A stretch of DNA of 64,000 nt from Chalara sp. BL73 (GCA_918026815.1 CAKJVC010000030.1:806001-870000); one strand, 5' to 3'. Shown: positions 43,301 through 55,569, counted from the first letter of the stretch. Notes: generated by a model not told the origin, from the sequence alone. Numbers and translations are program-made.

Positions 43301-45895
43301 CTAGAATTTATTGTTGATTAGAGATGGATCCACGGTAGAACTGCACTGAGACATATCCATCCATAAACCAGTCGTAGAGAGCAAACTAGTATGATCCGTG
43401 TCAGAAATAAGCGTAGGCGGGCCGCATTTTATGCTTGCTTCTGCCGTAGACAAAATATGCATGAAACTCAAACCAGTGATGTTAGAATCAAGTGAACCAG
43501 TCAATTTGGCCATAACAATTTTGCCATACTCGACCCTTGATCCTTGAAACAACATCCGTAGTTTCCACATGAAGTCTGGTATCTCTTCAGCCCCCGAAAA
43601 GGTTACTAAGGAGTCAAGTTTTCTTATAAAGGCGTCAAGATAGTGTAGTATATTTGCCCTTTCGCCCACGCTACCGATGGATGGACAGTCACACCCAGCC
43701 GTGAATTCTCCAAAAATCAGAATGGCGTATATAAGACGGAAATATTCCGTAATAGCAAATTCAGAGAAAGTTTTCGAAGGGAGTGTCAACAAATAATCTA
43801 AATAATCTTTTGAGGCTTGAAGACAGTCGATTAGGATCTCACCACGAGCTGGGGAATAGTACCATGCCCGTGAAGCCTGCCTAGACATTATTTCAGATGT
43901 ACCAGGCGCTTTTGCATGGAAGCCAACTTCTGCCATGTAAATTTTCGCACAGTGATAAGACGCTGTGATCGCAGCTTCATGAATTCAGTAGTAATCTTCG
44001 TATTGGTGTTTGTTTGTTCACTCACCATTGTGCCACATTTCAGGAGTTGATGTCACCTCAAACTCCAGAAGTCGCTGTCGGAAATTCTTGGTTAATATCT
44101 CGACGTGGGTAGACTCCAATTGTGACTGAGCGTGTGAGGTGTTGTACTCAAATGCAATGCTAACCTCTTCGATGAGCTGCTGGATTCGAATGAAGCAAGG
44201 CAAAAGGTGATCTGAACTCGCATCACCTGTAACAAGAACCTCTGAATTAAAAAGAAGTTTATAATATCTTAGAATGAAATAATGTTTGAAAAGTTACCAT
44301 GCATTCAACATAGCACAAATTTACTTTTGAAACTTGCGTTATTGTGTAGGAAGTTTTAGGATATTCCAAATAGGAATTACGTCTGAGAAGCTGTGGACTC
44401 ACCAAATTGCCCCAGAATTTGACTGCACTCGTCGATATAGCTATTATGCTTGAGGTTATTAGGTTTCCTCAGACTTAAACAAATTCTGGTGAACGTTAGC
44501 TGATGCTGATCGGGATTCTGATAAATTGAATTTACGTGGAGCTGAGATAGTAGCATCCAAGAAATGTCCTCATGGATTCAACATCTGATGTTTGCTCTCG
44601 CCAATACTGATCTGCGGATTTTGCGGTGTCGATCAACCGGGCATTGAAATCGCTGAATAAAGGCACTTCCATAGGTCTCCTATGGATTCCAAGATCCACT
44701 GCCATTGATACTACTATTTGAGAAAGTTGATACAGTTGTTGCTTTTCGGGATCGAAGTATAAGTGATACCTAAGTGACATTAATGACTACGATCCAAGCC
44801 GACGTTCGAAACACGCACATTGACAGATACACCAATAATCCTTGAAGAAGGTCTAAACTCTTCTCGCCATCGACGATGACCCTTTTGCTCAAAGTTTCTC
44901 TCAATTCTAGGTCCAAGGCGTATTGCAACTTGAGGTTTGATGATGCTCCATAAAGAATAATTGATAATAGAAGAAACGGTCGCTCTCTACGAAGGAAGTC
45001 CAGCGTTGTATGTGGGAGAAGTACAACGAAGGGAAAATAAATGGTATGCTCTCTGAAAAGCCGCATTGATTCCTCGGCTCTTTCAACCTTGACTATGCCT
45101 TTTGAGATGACATCTTGGATATCGTCAAAGACTAGATATGGTAATGCAAAAATCGGAAACTGTTTTGCGAGTTTGGGCTTTTGAATGTATGACGGAATAA
45201 ATGAATCGGTGGAAGCTGAGTTGACAGACGAACCAATAGTGTCTGGTGCAAGTTGGGGTGGGGAGTCCAATATCATGGGAGCCTGTTCGGATTGAACGGC
45301 TGGAAATGTTGGTGGAGTATCCTCCTTTGCCTCAGTGCCAGCTTTGGAAAGGAGTGCATAGAGGCTGTCTAGCTTCTGCTCCATTTCGGCAACCCGCCTG
45401 CCTATGGTTAATTCTAATCAACTACCCCTTATATATGGATTCCCTACATTCTTGAATTCTTTGCTCGTTTCGGGCGGGCCTTGGGTTCCATAAATATACA
45501 TTGCTTCCCATCTTTCAGACATCTGATCCCTCATTAGTACTGACGCAGAATTCTTCGCCATAAGCCTATGTTCAATATAAAGATAACATTGATACATTTA
45601 ACTATCAGATTGGCACCTCTTGTAAACCAGTTGTTATATACAGAGGCTTTTAAAGCATCGAGAGGCACTTGAACCTATCTTAAACCTTTTCATTGTGAAT
45701 GTATGAAATGTTTCGACACACTGAAAATAAGCTTATCTTAAATATTTATATTATCTTATTCAGAATTTCAGGAAGTACTTACTTCTGGCAAATGCCTTCT
45801 GTCTTGCTTGGAGAGCATTTTCCCTTGTGGCTCCTGCAGGCTTCGCACGAGCGGCGTAGCTTGGCAGCTGGTTTGTCAGCATCTGCGTTTTCCAT
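43301..45895 (-). CDS. Zn2Cys6 fungal transcription factor
   Basis: Seven exons (45895-45783, 45522-45448, 45397-44819, 44769-44536, 44485-44403, 44226-44026, 43974-43301) sum to 653 codons, 652 residues. The zinc cluster has canonical spacing C-x2-C-x6-C-x8-C-x2-C-x6-C at residues 17-46. It is split by a 260-nt intron just before the fifth Cys; only the acceptor GGGATCAG restores the motif. A basic linker (PKARPKRAKNSR) and a short heptad (VAEMEQKLDSLYALL) follow. The middle region YHLYFDPEKQQLYQLSQIVVSMAVDLGIHR belongs to the fungal-specific transcription-factor domain. It should bind CGG-type half-sites as a dimer. Its position next to the DHA2 exporter on the same strand suggests pathway-specific control, by inference. 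Confidence 0.9.
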
Positions 45896-47735
45896 ATCCT
45901 TTAGGTTCCTGTGTAGTAGTTCGAAATTTCGGAATCAGAAAATATCTCGAGGGAGAGAAGCTTCGGAATTAGATGAAAGTCCGGTGAGACCTTAGGGGTC
46001 ACTGAAAGATTCGTGTCTTTTATGAGGTGAGGCTCGGGGCAACTTAGATTCCTAGATTCCGGATCGGCAGCGCACAGACTTCAGCCCAATCTGATTGGCG
46101 TCTCAGGCGACCATCATTCGAGATCTGATGCTGTGAATATATATTGTTGGTAAACAAAATCGCTTCCATAATTTTGTAGAATCTGGAGTATAAATTCATG
46201 CTCGAATTTCTCAAAATTTGGATACTTTAGCCATAGCAACTTGTAACATTCTCCCGAATTGTGGTCTGCTGCGGATGAGAAGGAGAAATAGCACCCCTCA
46301 AACGAATGCAGGCTTCATCAGTCTTACCACTAAAATGATCATATGTGCCATTTTTATGCAGTTTGATGTTATCTTGGGCTTACTCAGGCTTCGCCGCAAA
46401 ACTAACGTTTCCATTTTGTCAATGGCTCATCGGCAATAGCTGTCATCAGCTAAAATTTGGACGATTCAACCTCCACGGCTAAGTCTGGAGTAATCACCGA
46501 TTCGTCGTCAATGATATCCGCGTCAATGGGATCACTGACATATCCAGACCCCGCCAAAGAACATTCGCCAGAAACGACGTTGTAAAAACAAGCGCTCTCA
46601 AGGAAACAACTAAGATCCAGCTCCTGCGCGGCAGAAGTCGTGATACATTCATCATGAGCTCCTAATACTAATCTAGACGTGACAATAGGTCTATATATCT
46701 CATCCAAAAGCGCTTGAGACGAGTCATTTTGAAGAATGGGTTAAACAGCAATTAGAATAGTTTGGTTGGAAGCAGAACAGAAACAAAACTTATCACTTCT
46801 GTTTTCTAGAAGAATTTTGTGTTGAGCATGGCCATATATTTCGACATCTGGTAACCTTGGTGTAGGGTGCTTTTGTGGGGCAATTAGCGTGTGTTAGAAC
46901 ATGCGGCGCCATCAACCTCAACGACAGAGACAGAATCTACCTAAAATTATCACTACCACTACGCACAATCGATTCCATTATCAAAGGATAAGCTCTGGTA
47001 ATTCCCTTGAAATTGCTAGGTCAACCTTTATCTCGTCGCCTTGGCTTGCATAGTCATAGGAACCATTGCTGTGGTATAACAAAGAGGATGGATCACCCTC
47101 CACGATGGCGACCTCTACCAAGAATCCAATTAGGCGCCGCTGCACCACACGGATCCGGGAAAGAATGGTGAATGACTGACTCGCACGTATTCCCTTGATC
47201 TAGGGCTCTCAGTAACCTGTGCGCCTAGGATTGAACAATGATGCTGGAGCCTTGTGAGCCGCCAATTCTTGGAACAGAGAATAGACCTAATAACATTTCC
47301 TCGGGAAGTTGCAAGATGTGGTCACCCACACATTGTATTCCGATAAAGGATAGCCGTGATTATACAGTTACAATCGATTCTGAATCATAAGTGGAGTATG
47401 CTTGACGGATGGATATGTGATATCATGTAATAGACTGTTGCCTGATAAGGGCTGGAATCCAGCTATTCTACTATCTGGACGGAGAATAGAGCTAGGTGCA
47501 ACTTCCATTCTTTTTGTGAAGCACATACAATGATACAAGAAGCTATTGGAAACTTGTTTTCATTAACAGTTACGAATAACGTCGATATGTGGACTCCGAT
47601 AGTTCGATGATCAAGTCAACCTTTCCCTTAATGCCGTACTCCACGGCCCAAAATAATAAGGAAAGCCCTCTCTACCTGTTTCCGAGGTACAAGAGGAGAA
47701 ATGAATACTTCAATAGTCCGCTACATACCTACTGG
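45896..47735. other. Intergenic region with one unassigned minus-strand frame
   Basis: About 1.8 kb. A minus-strand frame at 46450-46707 encodes about 85 residues (LDEIYRPIVTSRLVLGAHDEC, then an Asp-rich end DPIDADIIDDESV). It has no ATG at its 5' end and no clear acceptor, so it may be a fragment of a lost gene. The rest shows nothing that can be supported. Confidence 0.35.
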
Positions 47736-48742
47736 TTAATTGTAGCTCACGTGGACGTGGTCCCTGCAAACATTAGCGTCAACTGAGAATGATTGCAGGT
47801 AAAGCCTTACCAATGGTTCGCGGTAACATCTCCTCTGTCCTCCATGGTTCTCCACGAAGTCCATGCCTTCACACCATCGGAAGAGGGATTCCAAATACGC
47901 TGACCCCAGATAACATACTTCAAGTTCAATGTGGCACGGTTATTCATTACCCATTCCGCGATCTGGCGTCCGGAGGTCGTTGCAGTCTATTTAGTTACCA
48001 TTAACCAAGTTAGTCCAAATGGTTATACGGTGAAAGGAACACAGAAACATACGCCGCCCGCATCTGAGCACATCATATCAGTTGCTTTACCACAGCAGTG
48101 GTCAGAGGCACCGGGACATGCGCAATTACGAGTGCAATAGATCTGACGAACTCGTCCAGGCCAGGCAGCGACGATTTTCTTCGCTCCATCAACGGCCACT
48201 TGTTTACAAGCACCGACTGCAGGATAGGCAGGCGTTGCGTAGCCGCCAAATCCGTTAGCCTGTTTGTTCGGTCAGCAGCTGTAGTATACTAATTGGCATG
48301 GCCATCAAAGTATGGCTCAATTAAGGCATAGTAATGAATACATACAGTGGATTGACAGCACTTGAAGCTTGCAGGGCCCGGACATTGATTCGATACAGAA
48401 GTTCCAGCACAGTCGCTGCTCCATCTGCAGTTTCCAGCAGCCGTGCTACCGCATTGAGCCTTTGTGCAGCATCTGATGTTACCTGGGTCGCTCGGACAGG
48501 CACCAGTGATCGTAACACCACCCGATGAGGAACATGTCGTGGTCGTGACGCACACGCCTATTCAACATCAGCACGGTCGGCATTACCAGAATTGCTTCGA
48601 GTTATGTGAACTAGTGTCATTTTGCTGGTCAGAACATACCTGGGGTACCGCCAGAGCCATAACATGGTTCATTGATAGCAGCTCTCACTACGGTGATAGT
48701 AAAGAGCACTATGAATAGAAGGTATTGTGTCTTCATTTTCAT
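47736..48742 (-). CDS. Secreted protein: Cys-rich modules plus M15/VldE-like domain
   Basis: Five exons (48742-48640, 48557-48346, 48259-48053, 47986-47811, 47763-47736) sum to 242 codons, 241 residues. A signal peptide (MKMKTQYLLFIVLFTITVV, then RAA) is followed by two Cys-rich repeats that each end in a CC pair (residues about 27-64 and 69-102). The C-terminal domain contains SDHCCGKATD (157-166), which fits the SxHxxGxAxD zinc motif of M15-type peptidases, and ends NHWDHVHVSYN, supplying a third His (237). The segment IAEWVMNNRATLNLKYVIWGQRIW is typical of ARB_07466/VldE-like C-terminal domains known from actinobacteria and fungi. It is likely an extracellular metal-dependent hydrolase that may act on peptidoglycan-like substrates. 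Activity is inferred. Confidence 0.82.
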
Positions 48743-50496
48743 TTAGTACACTTCGATGGAAAATATTGTGATGTATTTGTTTTAACATCCAAGTTGATTT
48801 TGAACCAAGCGGTTCTCTTGAGTGTACTTATATGTCCAATACTACTCACATGATAGCATATTAGGGCAGCTGGAATGGAACTTATTCTAGGTGCAAGAAA
48901 CATTCTTGACAGATGCGGCTTGCCAAGACTTTCTTCATGAGAAGAAGATCAGCCCAGAATGAATCATCTTGTGCAACATCAATGCTATTTTTACACTGTG
49001 ATTAGGGCGAAAGTATTGCTTCGGCTTCAAGTGAAGTAAATTGTACACCATGATGCTAAACAGATTCGGCGTTCAAAGTTCGTTGAACGGGATAGTAATT
49101 TCCCCTCTTGCAATGCTTTATCAATAATTACTCTTCGGACGGTGCCGGCACCTGCTAAGCCAAGGTCAATGGTCTCCGAGATACCCTCCTTTCAGACACG
49201 GATCAACTCTCCATGGTCCATGTTCATGTACCGATCATCCCGCTGCCTTGCCGCTCCCCGTTCACCAAGTCCTCTCCCGCTCTGCCAGCCATTTCCTCAA
49301 CCGTATGACTGGCTACCGTTACATGTACGTCATATGGGAATACTATATGGATCGGATTCGAAACCTTTATCTCGGAATCCCCCGGTTTTCAGATTAAGTT
49401 CTGTGGATATGTCTCAGTTTCCCCCATAACGGGCTGAATGGGATGCCAGAAAGGAAATGTTTTGGTGGAGTTGTTCCGACATTATTGACGCACAGCTGTG
49501 GACCTGAATGTTTGTTTACTCAACCACGTGGTACTGATATTTGGCCCTGACGAAACCGGAGCACAAGTACACTTTAGCAGTAACATGACCATATAAAGGA
49601 GAAAATCACAAAGGAGAGGGATTGAAGTCCAGAGAATGCTATCTAGCACAAAGTCGACACCAAGCCATCTCTACCTCACCCATACTGAACCCCACGCTCG
49701 ACTCAGCATGTCCCTCACCCGCCTCTCATCTCCGCCTCCCACCCCGACAAGCAAACCCAGCCCATCGCATCTCCTGAAATTCTTCGAGAGCCGAAGAAAA
49801 GTGACGTTTACCCAAGAGACCCGCCAAGCAACAAGGCTATGTTCCAAGGGGGTGGAAATGCAATGCAGATACGAGGAACGGGGAGATGGGTTCGAACAAG
49901 ATGAGAGAATTGATGTCCAGCATATAATAGCACAGCGGCCTTCCCGCGCATGAGCTTGAAAATGCAGCCACCACCACCTTCGCACCTGTTCGATAATACA
50001 TGGACATTGTCAGCCACATCACAATGTACTTTTGGATATGTGCAACGCGGGCATGGGGTTGAGCGATGAGTGCTTTGAGAGTTGTAGATACATTCAGGGT
50101 CTAATAGATTACCGACGTTTTTGGGTCTTCCTAGGGGGATCCTACTCACGCGTATATAAGAAGTCGAATAAGCTTCTATGTTTTAAGTCTTTGGTCAATT
50201 TAGTTGAGAGACTTATGGAACATCACCGCAGAGATTCCAAAGAGCCTCAGGTAAGAATGAGTGCCAAGCCAGAGTATGGGGGATGATCATCCTTGATACC
50301 GAAAGGAGGTAAGAGCGGCATATAAATACATCGCCACATCTCTGGACACTTGTGGTCATGAAACATTATAATTCTCTATCAGATGAACCATCGGTCATCA
50401 AAAAAGCTCCCCAACGCCTCGCTTCTATGGTACATATGTATCTATCCCAAACAAAAAAATACCTCCCCGACTCTCGATACAGCTATTTCTTTTTTT
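48743..50496. other. Intergenic region, no gene seen
   Basis: About 1.75 kb. Several frames overlap on both strands between 49140 and 50150 without motif or splice structure. The first few hundred bases should hold the promoter of the secreted protein gene. Confidence 0.45.
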
Positions 50497-52268
50497 TTAT
50501 CCACAAAGACCACGCTTCTTCTTGGTCCTGGGCTGCTTTTGCAGCCTCCCATTCATATGTACCGAGTTGCGCTTTTGTAATTTCCCATTCATTACCATAG
50601 AATGTCGTTTCATCTTAAGTTCGTTAGTCGCGTTACTGCTTGTTGCCGAGTGGCTGTTGACTCCGTTCCCATTCACTGGAATGACAGCGGATACAGCAGC
50701 AGGCCGGACACTCTGCGGATTGCTAAACACATCATTCGGATCAATCTTTGCTTTTATCTGCTCCAGTCTCGGCAAGTTCTCTCTCCAATACTGCTTCTGC
50801 GGCTCCTTTAACTCAGGATCCACATATCCTGCATATGAGCCAAAGTTCTCACCTCCTGGCATGCCTGCTTTTATCATATCGCTGAAGCCTCGAAGAAAAG
50901 CTCTAGTATTCTTGCGTAGCTTCGGGATGCCGACCGCATATGATTGCATATAAAAAAGTGCATCTCGATGTGCATACGCCGTTGCATGCTGCGGTACATC
51001 ATTGATCGCACCTCCTTCGAGATCAAAAATGATAAACCACAGAGGCGTGCCAGTTTTCACGGTGTCCAGATACGCAAACACTTTATCCACCACATCATCC
51101 GGGATGAGGTTACATCCATTAAATGTCAAGCTCTTCGTATACACCGGTGCCGGAATACCACCACCAATCTTCAACCCCAGATTCTCTGCCCAATTCCCTA
51201 CGACGCCCAGCCAGTCATCCAACAAGATAGTCTCGCTATCCTGCGGTCCGGGGAAATTGACATCCATCTCCAAAAGATCATATTCTTGACGAGTCCCAAA
51301 GAATGTCCCCGTGATCACCATACCGACTTCCGTAATCACCACACTTGTTGTGAACTTCCTGGTCAAGTCTGGGTTACTGACAAACTTCTGCCATTGCTTG
51401 AATGTCCTGGCTAGTCTGGCGTAGGGACGGAGCGTGAATGCATAGGAGAACTGTACACATTCTCCTGGCTCAGGCTCTGTGCGAAGGACAAACTCGGTGA
51501 CGATACCAAAGGAGGCTGCGGCACCACGGCAGGCCCAAAAGATGTCTGTGTTCTGGGTTGCGGAGGCTCGGACGATGGAGCTATCAGCAAGGACTACCTC
51601 TATCTCCTCGATATGGTCAAGTGTTGTACCCCACAATCGCGAAGAGGGACCGAGACCTCCTATCGTGGCATGCCCACCGAGCCCGACCTGGGGACCTATA
51701 TCAAGTCAGACTCTGTTTTGAACCGAACCTAGGGATAGCCTTTAAGGGACCATCGACAAATCCGCTTCCTCGAAAGGCGACCATGACGCCAGAGAAAGCA
51801 AGCCTGATGACCTGCAAAAAGACAGTCTCGACCTATTGATCACTTACACGTCCCATGAGCCATAGCCCTATTCCCCGCATCATGCATCTTTTCTGTGAGA
51901 TCACCCAACAACATCCCAGCTCCAACGGTGGCCCTCCACGTCTGCCTGTCCATCTCAAACCGCTGAAAATGCTTCATATCAATCACCACACACCCGTCCA
52001 CTCCTCCAATACAATAATTCGCATAGCTATGTCCGCCGCTCCTTGCCTGCACCTTCGCTCCATGCTCCACCGCAACCTTCACTATCGCCGCGACCTGTTC
52101 TTTCGTCCTAGGATACGTGATTGCGGCCGGCTTGACCGGCCGATCTAGATTATACGGCTTCACATGCTTTAGTTGGTAGAAGGCCTCGCCGGGGAAGGCG
52201 TACAGGTCGGTGTCGTTATCGAGGGTGTCCTTGATAGCTTTAATGAGTTTGCTGTTTGAATGGCCCAT
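50497..52268 (-). CDS. FAD-linked oxidase, berberine-bridge type, bicovalent flavin
   Basis: Two exons (52268-51848 and 51695-50497) with a 152-nt phase-1 intron encode 539 residues. The FAD_binding_4 domain has RSGGHSY with His80 as one flavin attachment site. The second site, Cys141 in GTCPQVGLGGHATIGGLGP, is created only when the two exons join (codon T|GT). The following WGTTLDHIEEIEVVLADSS is typical. The family's C-terminal sequence, YWRENLPRLEQIKAKIDPNDVFSNPQSV, is present. Beyond it is an unusual basic tail of about 65 residues with two similar MNGKLQK/MNGRLQK units. Family members oxidise sugars or alcohols with O2 and release H2O2. There is no signal peptide; the N-terminus MGHSNS fits an N-myristoylation consensus. 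Substrate unknown. Confidence 0.9.
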
Positions 52269-53090
52269 TTTTCATTGCTTTCGTGAAATCGTAAAGTCGT
52301 GTGTAACAAGAAGAAGAAATGAGATAGGCATGAACAGGCAGGAATAAAAGAAAGACAGTGCCGCCGGGAAATTTGCAGTATAATTACCAGGAACAAAAAT
52401 AAGAGGCGAGATGACTGCAGATGCCTTATGACGAGGGATTCGCCAGACTCCTGGCGACAAGGTAAGGCAGACGTCGTATCGGCAGCATTAACAGCCGTCT
52501 TAATTGATGACTGCCATTGAAAAGAGAGGAGGAAAGACTAGGAGTCGGTCCCTTCGCCCAAACATGACGAGCAAAAAGGAAATAAAGGAGGAAGGCACAG
52601 GCCGCCAAGTGTCACCGACACGTGGCTAAACAGGATACCAAACAAGATGAGAGACTCCTAACCCAGATTGAAGTGGTGATGAACGGGACATAGTCTGCTT
52701 GGGGGGAGTTATGCGCTGGCAGAATGCCTCTGCTCATACCAAAAGTGGCACGTACATGAAAAAAGAATGGAACCGGTGAACCAACTGGGTTCCCTCGCAT
52801 AAAGAAGCTTGAAACTAAACTTATTTTTTTTTGGACCGGGCGCGCACATAACAACAAATTATATTCCCTGCAAAAAACCCGTGACTCTCGGAACATCCGA
52901 CGGAGCGGTTCAGCCACTGCCATCTAAGCCAGAATAGTGGATCCATTGACACGTGACCCATTGTCTCATGTTGTGTCATGTTGTACCCAGCAAGAAACAC
53001 GCAAAACCCCAATAAAGTGCCAAACAGAAAGCCAGCCTAATGCAACCCTATCCAAGACGTGTTTCGTTTCCCACCTACTACTCCAGCGGT
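52269..53090. other. Promoter of oxidase gene and 3' flank of aldolase gene
   Basis: About 820 bp, no gene supported. Frames on both strands are short. The first 300 bp upstream of the oxidase start are purine-rich on the plus strand (pyrimidine-rich on the gene strand), as common in fungal promoters. Confidence 0.4.
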
Positions 53091-54089
53091 CTATAAACTT
53101 TTCTCGACCTTCATCACCTCCGCAATCCCATCTTTGATGCCATTGACCCTGATCTCATCCAACCGCTTCAACGGCTGTCTTGGATGTCCTCCATATCCAT
53201 AATAGCTCTGGATTGCACTCTTGGTTCCTGCAATCGCAGCCTTGGTCAACACCCAATCGCCTTTCGACAACACCTTTTGTAGTTCAAATGCTTCATCCCT
53301 CTTGCCCTCCGCGTACAGGTTCCAGACCTTCACGCATACTTTGGGCATCACATTCGCGCCTCCCGCGATGATACCCGATCCGCCCGAGACCAATGTTTGC
53401 GCGGTAAAGTCACACATGCCCCCGAACGCCATATATCCCGAACCTTGTGAGAAAGGAGTGACGGCATCGGTTGCCAGCGCGACTCGAGTAAGTTTACCAG
53501 TATTTCCGCAGGTAAATTTAGTGCCTATGATATTAGGGTGCTTAGCCAGCCGGATGAGCAGATCAGAGTCCATGTCGATACCGGCCACAGCTCCAGGATA
53601 GTTGTACAGGATCAATGGGAGGGGCGATTGCGCAGCCACTTCCACAAAGTAGTTGTAGATAGCTTCCTCGTCCATCAGTCCACGGAAATAGCTAGGTGGG
53701 AGAAGAAGCACATATTCGCCGCCGGCCTTCTCGGACTCCTTGATGAGGTCGATAGTGCCACGGACAGATCCCTCGGTTGCCCCAACAATGATGGGTACGT
53801 CGGTGAATCCGGCTGCGTCGAGGGCTTCACGAGTAGCCTGTGTAACAGCAGTCTTCTCTGCTCTAGAAAGATGGACTGCTTCACCGTTTGAACCCATTGT
53901 AACAAGACCTACGAGTCCTGCTTCTGCCAAGCGTACAGCATGTTTCTTGATGGTTGGGATGTCGAGATCCTCTGTTTCAGGGTTGAAGAATGTCATTGTG
54001 GGAGCATAGATGCCTGGTAACAGAGGACGACGTGTAGTCGTGTGACCGTTCGCTCCATTGGAGCCATTGACTCCATTTGCTTCTGCCAT
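53091..54089 (-). CDS. DapA-family class I aldolase/lyase
   Basis: Single exon, 332 residues, a normal length for the dihydrodipicolinate synthase/N-acetylneuraminate lyase superfamily plus a Gly/Asn-rich 20-residue leader. PGIYAPTMTFF begins the TIM barrel. GSNGEAVHL (67-75) is the phosphate/carboxylate-binding loop equivalent. Tyr162 in LYNYPG is the proton-shuttle Tyr, and Lys191 in GTKFTCGN is the Schiff-base Lys. The residues needed for catalysis are therefore present. In fungi this group includes 2-keto-3-deoxy-L-galactonate aldolase and 4-hydroxy-2-oxoglutarate aldolase-like enzymes; lysine synthesis is unlikely because fungi use the alpha-aminoadipate route. Neighbouring oxidoreductases favour a sugar-acid role, by inference. 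Confidence 0.9.
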   Translation of the reverse strand: MAEANGVNGSNGANGHTTTRRPLLPGIYAPTMTFFNPETEDLDIPTIKKHAVRLAEAGLVGLVTMGSNGEAVHLSRAEKTAVTQATREALDAAGFTDVPIIVGATEGSVRGTIDLIKESEKAGGEYVLLLPPSYFRGLMDEEAIYNYFVEVAAQSPLPLILYNYPGAVAGIDMDSDLLIRLAKHPNIIGTKFTCGNTGKLTRVALATDAVTPFSQGSGYMAFGGMCDFTAQTLVSGGSGIIAGGANVMPKVCVKVWNLYAEGKRDEAFELQKVLSKGDWVLTKAAIAGTKSAIQSYYGYGGHPRQPLKRLDEIRVNGIKDGIAEVMKVEKSL

Positions 54090-54268
54090 CCTTCTTGCTG
54101 GACAAAGAGAATGTAAATGAAAAGAGTCTATTGCTAATAGAAGAGTAAAGTTGGGGACGGAAAGTGGGATGCAGAGCGTATGCTAAAACGTCAAGAAGAT
54201 AAAAGAGCGCGAACTCTTGGACTTTTAAAGAATCTCGAAGCCCGAGAACGGAAGTTGCAAGGTCCCAA

Positions 54269-54290
54269 TATATATGTATATATATATATA
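54269..54290. repeat. (AT)n microsatellite
   Basis: Alternating A/T with a single G interruption, 180 bp upstream of the aldolase start codon. Confidence 0.8.
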
Positions 54291-54935
54291 AAAGTGCCGC
54301 GTTAAGAATTTCCCGGATATGCTCAACACAAAGCTAAAAAAGGTGTGAATGACAAGAAACACAGTGGGGGTTTGCCGTATAGTATTAAACCGAAAGAAAA
54401 TACTTACTTCATCGTTGGGGACCCCGCCACCTGGACGCGTTCGGGTCATCGAGACCGGGCATATGGGGGGAGGCTCATGATGGTCAGGAGATATGTCAGG
54501 TCAGCCCGAATTCTCTCTTTGTTTCAACTGTCACAATTTTTCTTGTTGAGGTCGGGAGCCAGCGGAGATGTTCTGACCAACCTCCATCTCCATATGTCTT
54601 TGTGCATTGTATCGAGACGGCTGGGATGATGCAGGGCAGATATGGCTGGAGCTGCAAGACTGAATTTTGGGAAAAGGAAGACATCGTTTTGGGGGTGAGG
54701 AAGCTCTGTCAGCGGACGAGTTTTTCCACCAATTGAGCCGTGTATGATGATCATCCGATCAGAAGGAGATAGCGTGGGGTAAAGTGGAGGAAGACGGTTC
54801 AGCCTGTTATCGAGAAATGCAGACCCTGATGCATATTGCGGGGCATTTTGAGTCGGGGCCAGATGGATGGTCCGTATCTATAATATATATCTAATTGTCG
54901 AGCGTAGATGAGATGGGAAATATATATTGTTGTAG

Positions 54936-55020
54936 GAGGGAAGGTAAGGAGAAGGGAGGGGAGTTGAGAAAAGGAGAGAGAGAGAGGGAGGGAGAGGGGG
55001 AAACGAACCGTGAGGAGGGG
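54936..55020. repeat. Purine-rich (GA/GGA) tract
   Basis: Nearly all A and G on the plus strand, with a core of (GA)n followed by GGGAGGGAGAGGGGG. Such homopurine tracts can form triplex structures and often keep promoters nucleosome-free. Confidence 0.7.
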
Positions 55021-55178
55021 GATAATATATCACCGGATGAGCAAGGTGCAGATATGGTGGTACAACAAAAAGGGACACAGAGGGGGGGAAGGGGGTGTGC
55101 AGTCAGTGAAGCAACCATACGGGACAGTAGTAAGTACAAGTTAATAATCTGTATACTGTATTCTACAGAACTCTATTC

Positions 55179-55206
55179 TATCCTGTATCCCGTATCCTGT
55201 ATCCTG
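55179..55206. repeat. Four tandem 7-bp units, TATCCYG
   Basis: Units TATCCTG, TATCCCG, TATCCTG and TATCCTG follow one another without gaps, between the two divergent genes. Confidence 0.75.
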
Positions 55207-55548
55207 TAGTACAGCGCCTCTAGTAGGCGCGTCCCCGATTGAAATTCCACGATGCTTGGCGGCAATTGAAACATTCCAGCCAAAAAAAACTCCGTCAAAA
55301 GCCGTGTAACGCCAATGGGGGAAGTCCACCAAAGAAGCCTGTTCACTCCCAAGATATATCACGACACGGGGTCACCATGATTTCACTCCGGAACAATTCC
55401 CGCCTGATTTCCGTTCAGTACTATTCTCATGCCGCACGGCCTAGTAAACAAGACGCAACTACGAGATTTGCCTCCACTCATAAACATCGGGTCCGTCACC
55501 ATGTTGTTTATTCTTTCGAGCTCGCTTTTGCTTCCACCCGTCTCCTCC

Positions 55549-55569
55549 CACACACACACACACACACAT
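55549..55569. repeat. (CA)n microsatellite
   Basis: About ten CA dinucleotides lie some 70 bp before the Gfo/Idh/MocA start codon, probably in its 5' leader. Confidence 0.85.

Noticed and set aside
49140..50150. Several frames on both strands
   Set aside because: Short, mutually overlapping and low in motif content; no supported start or splice partner.
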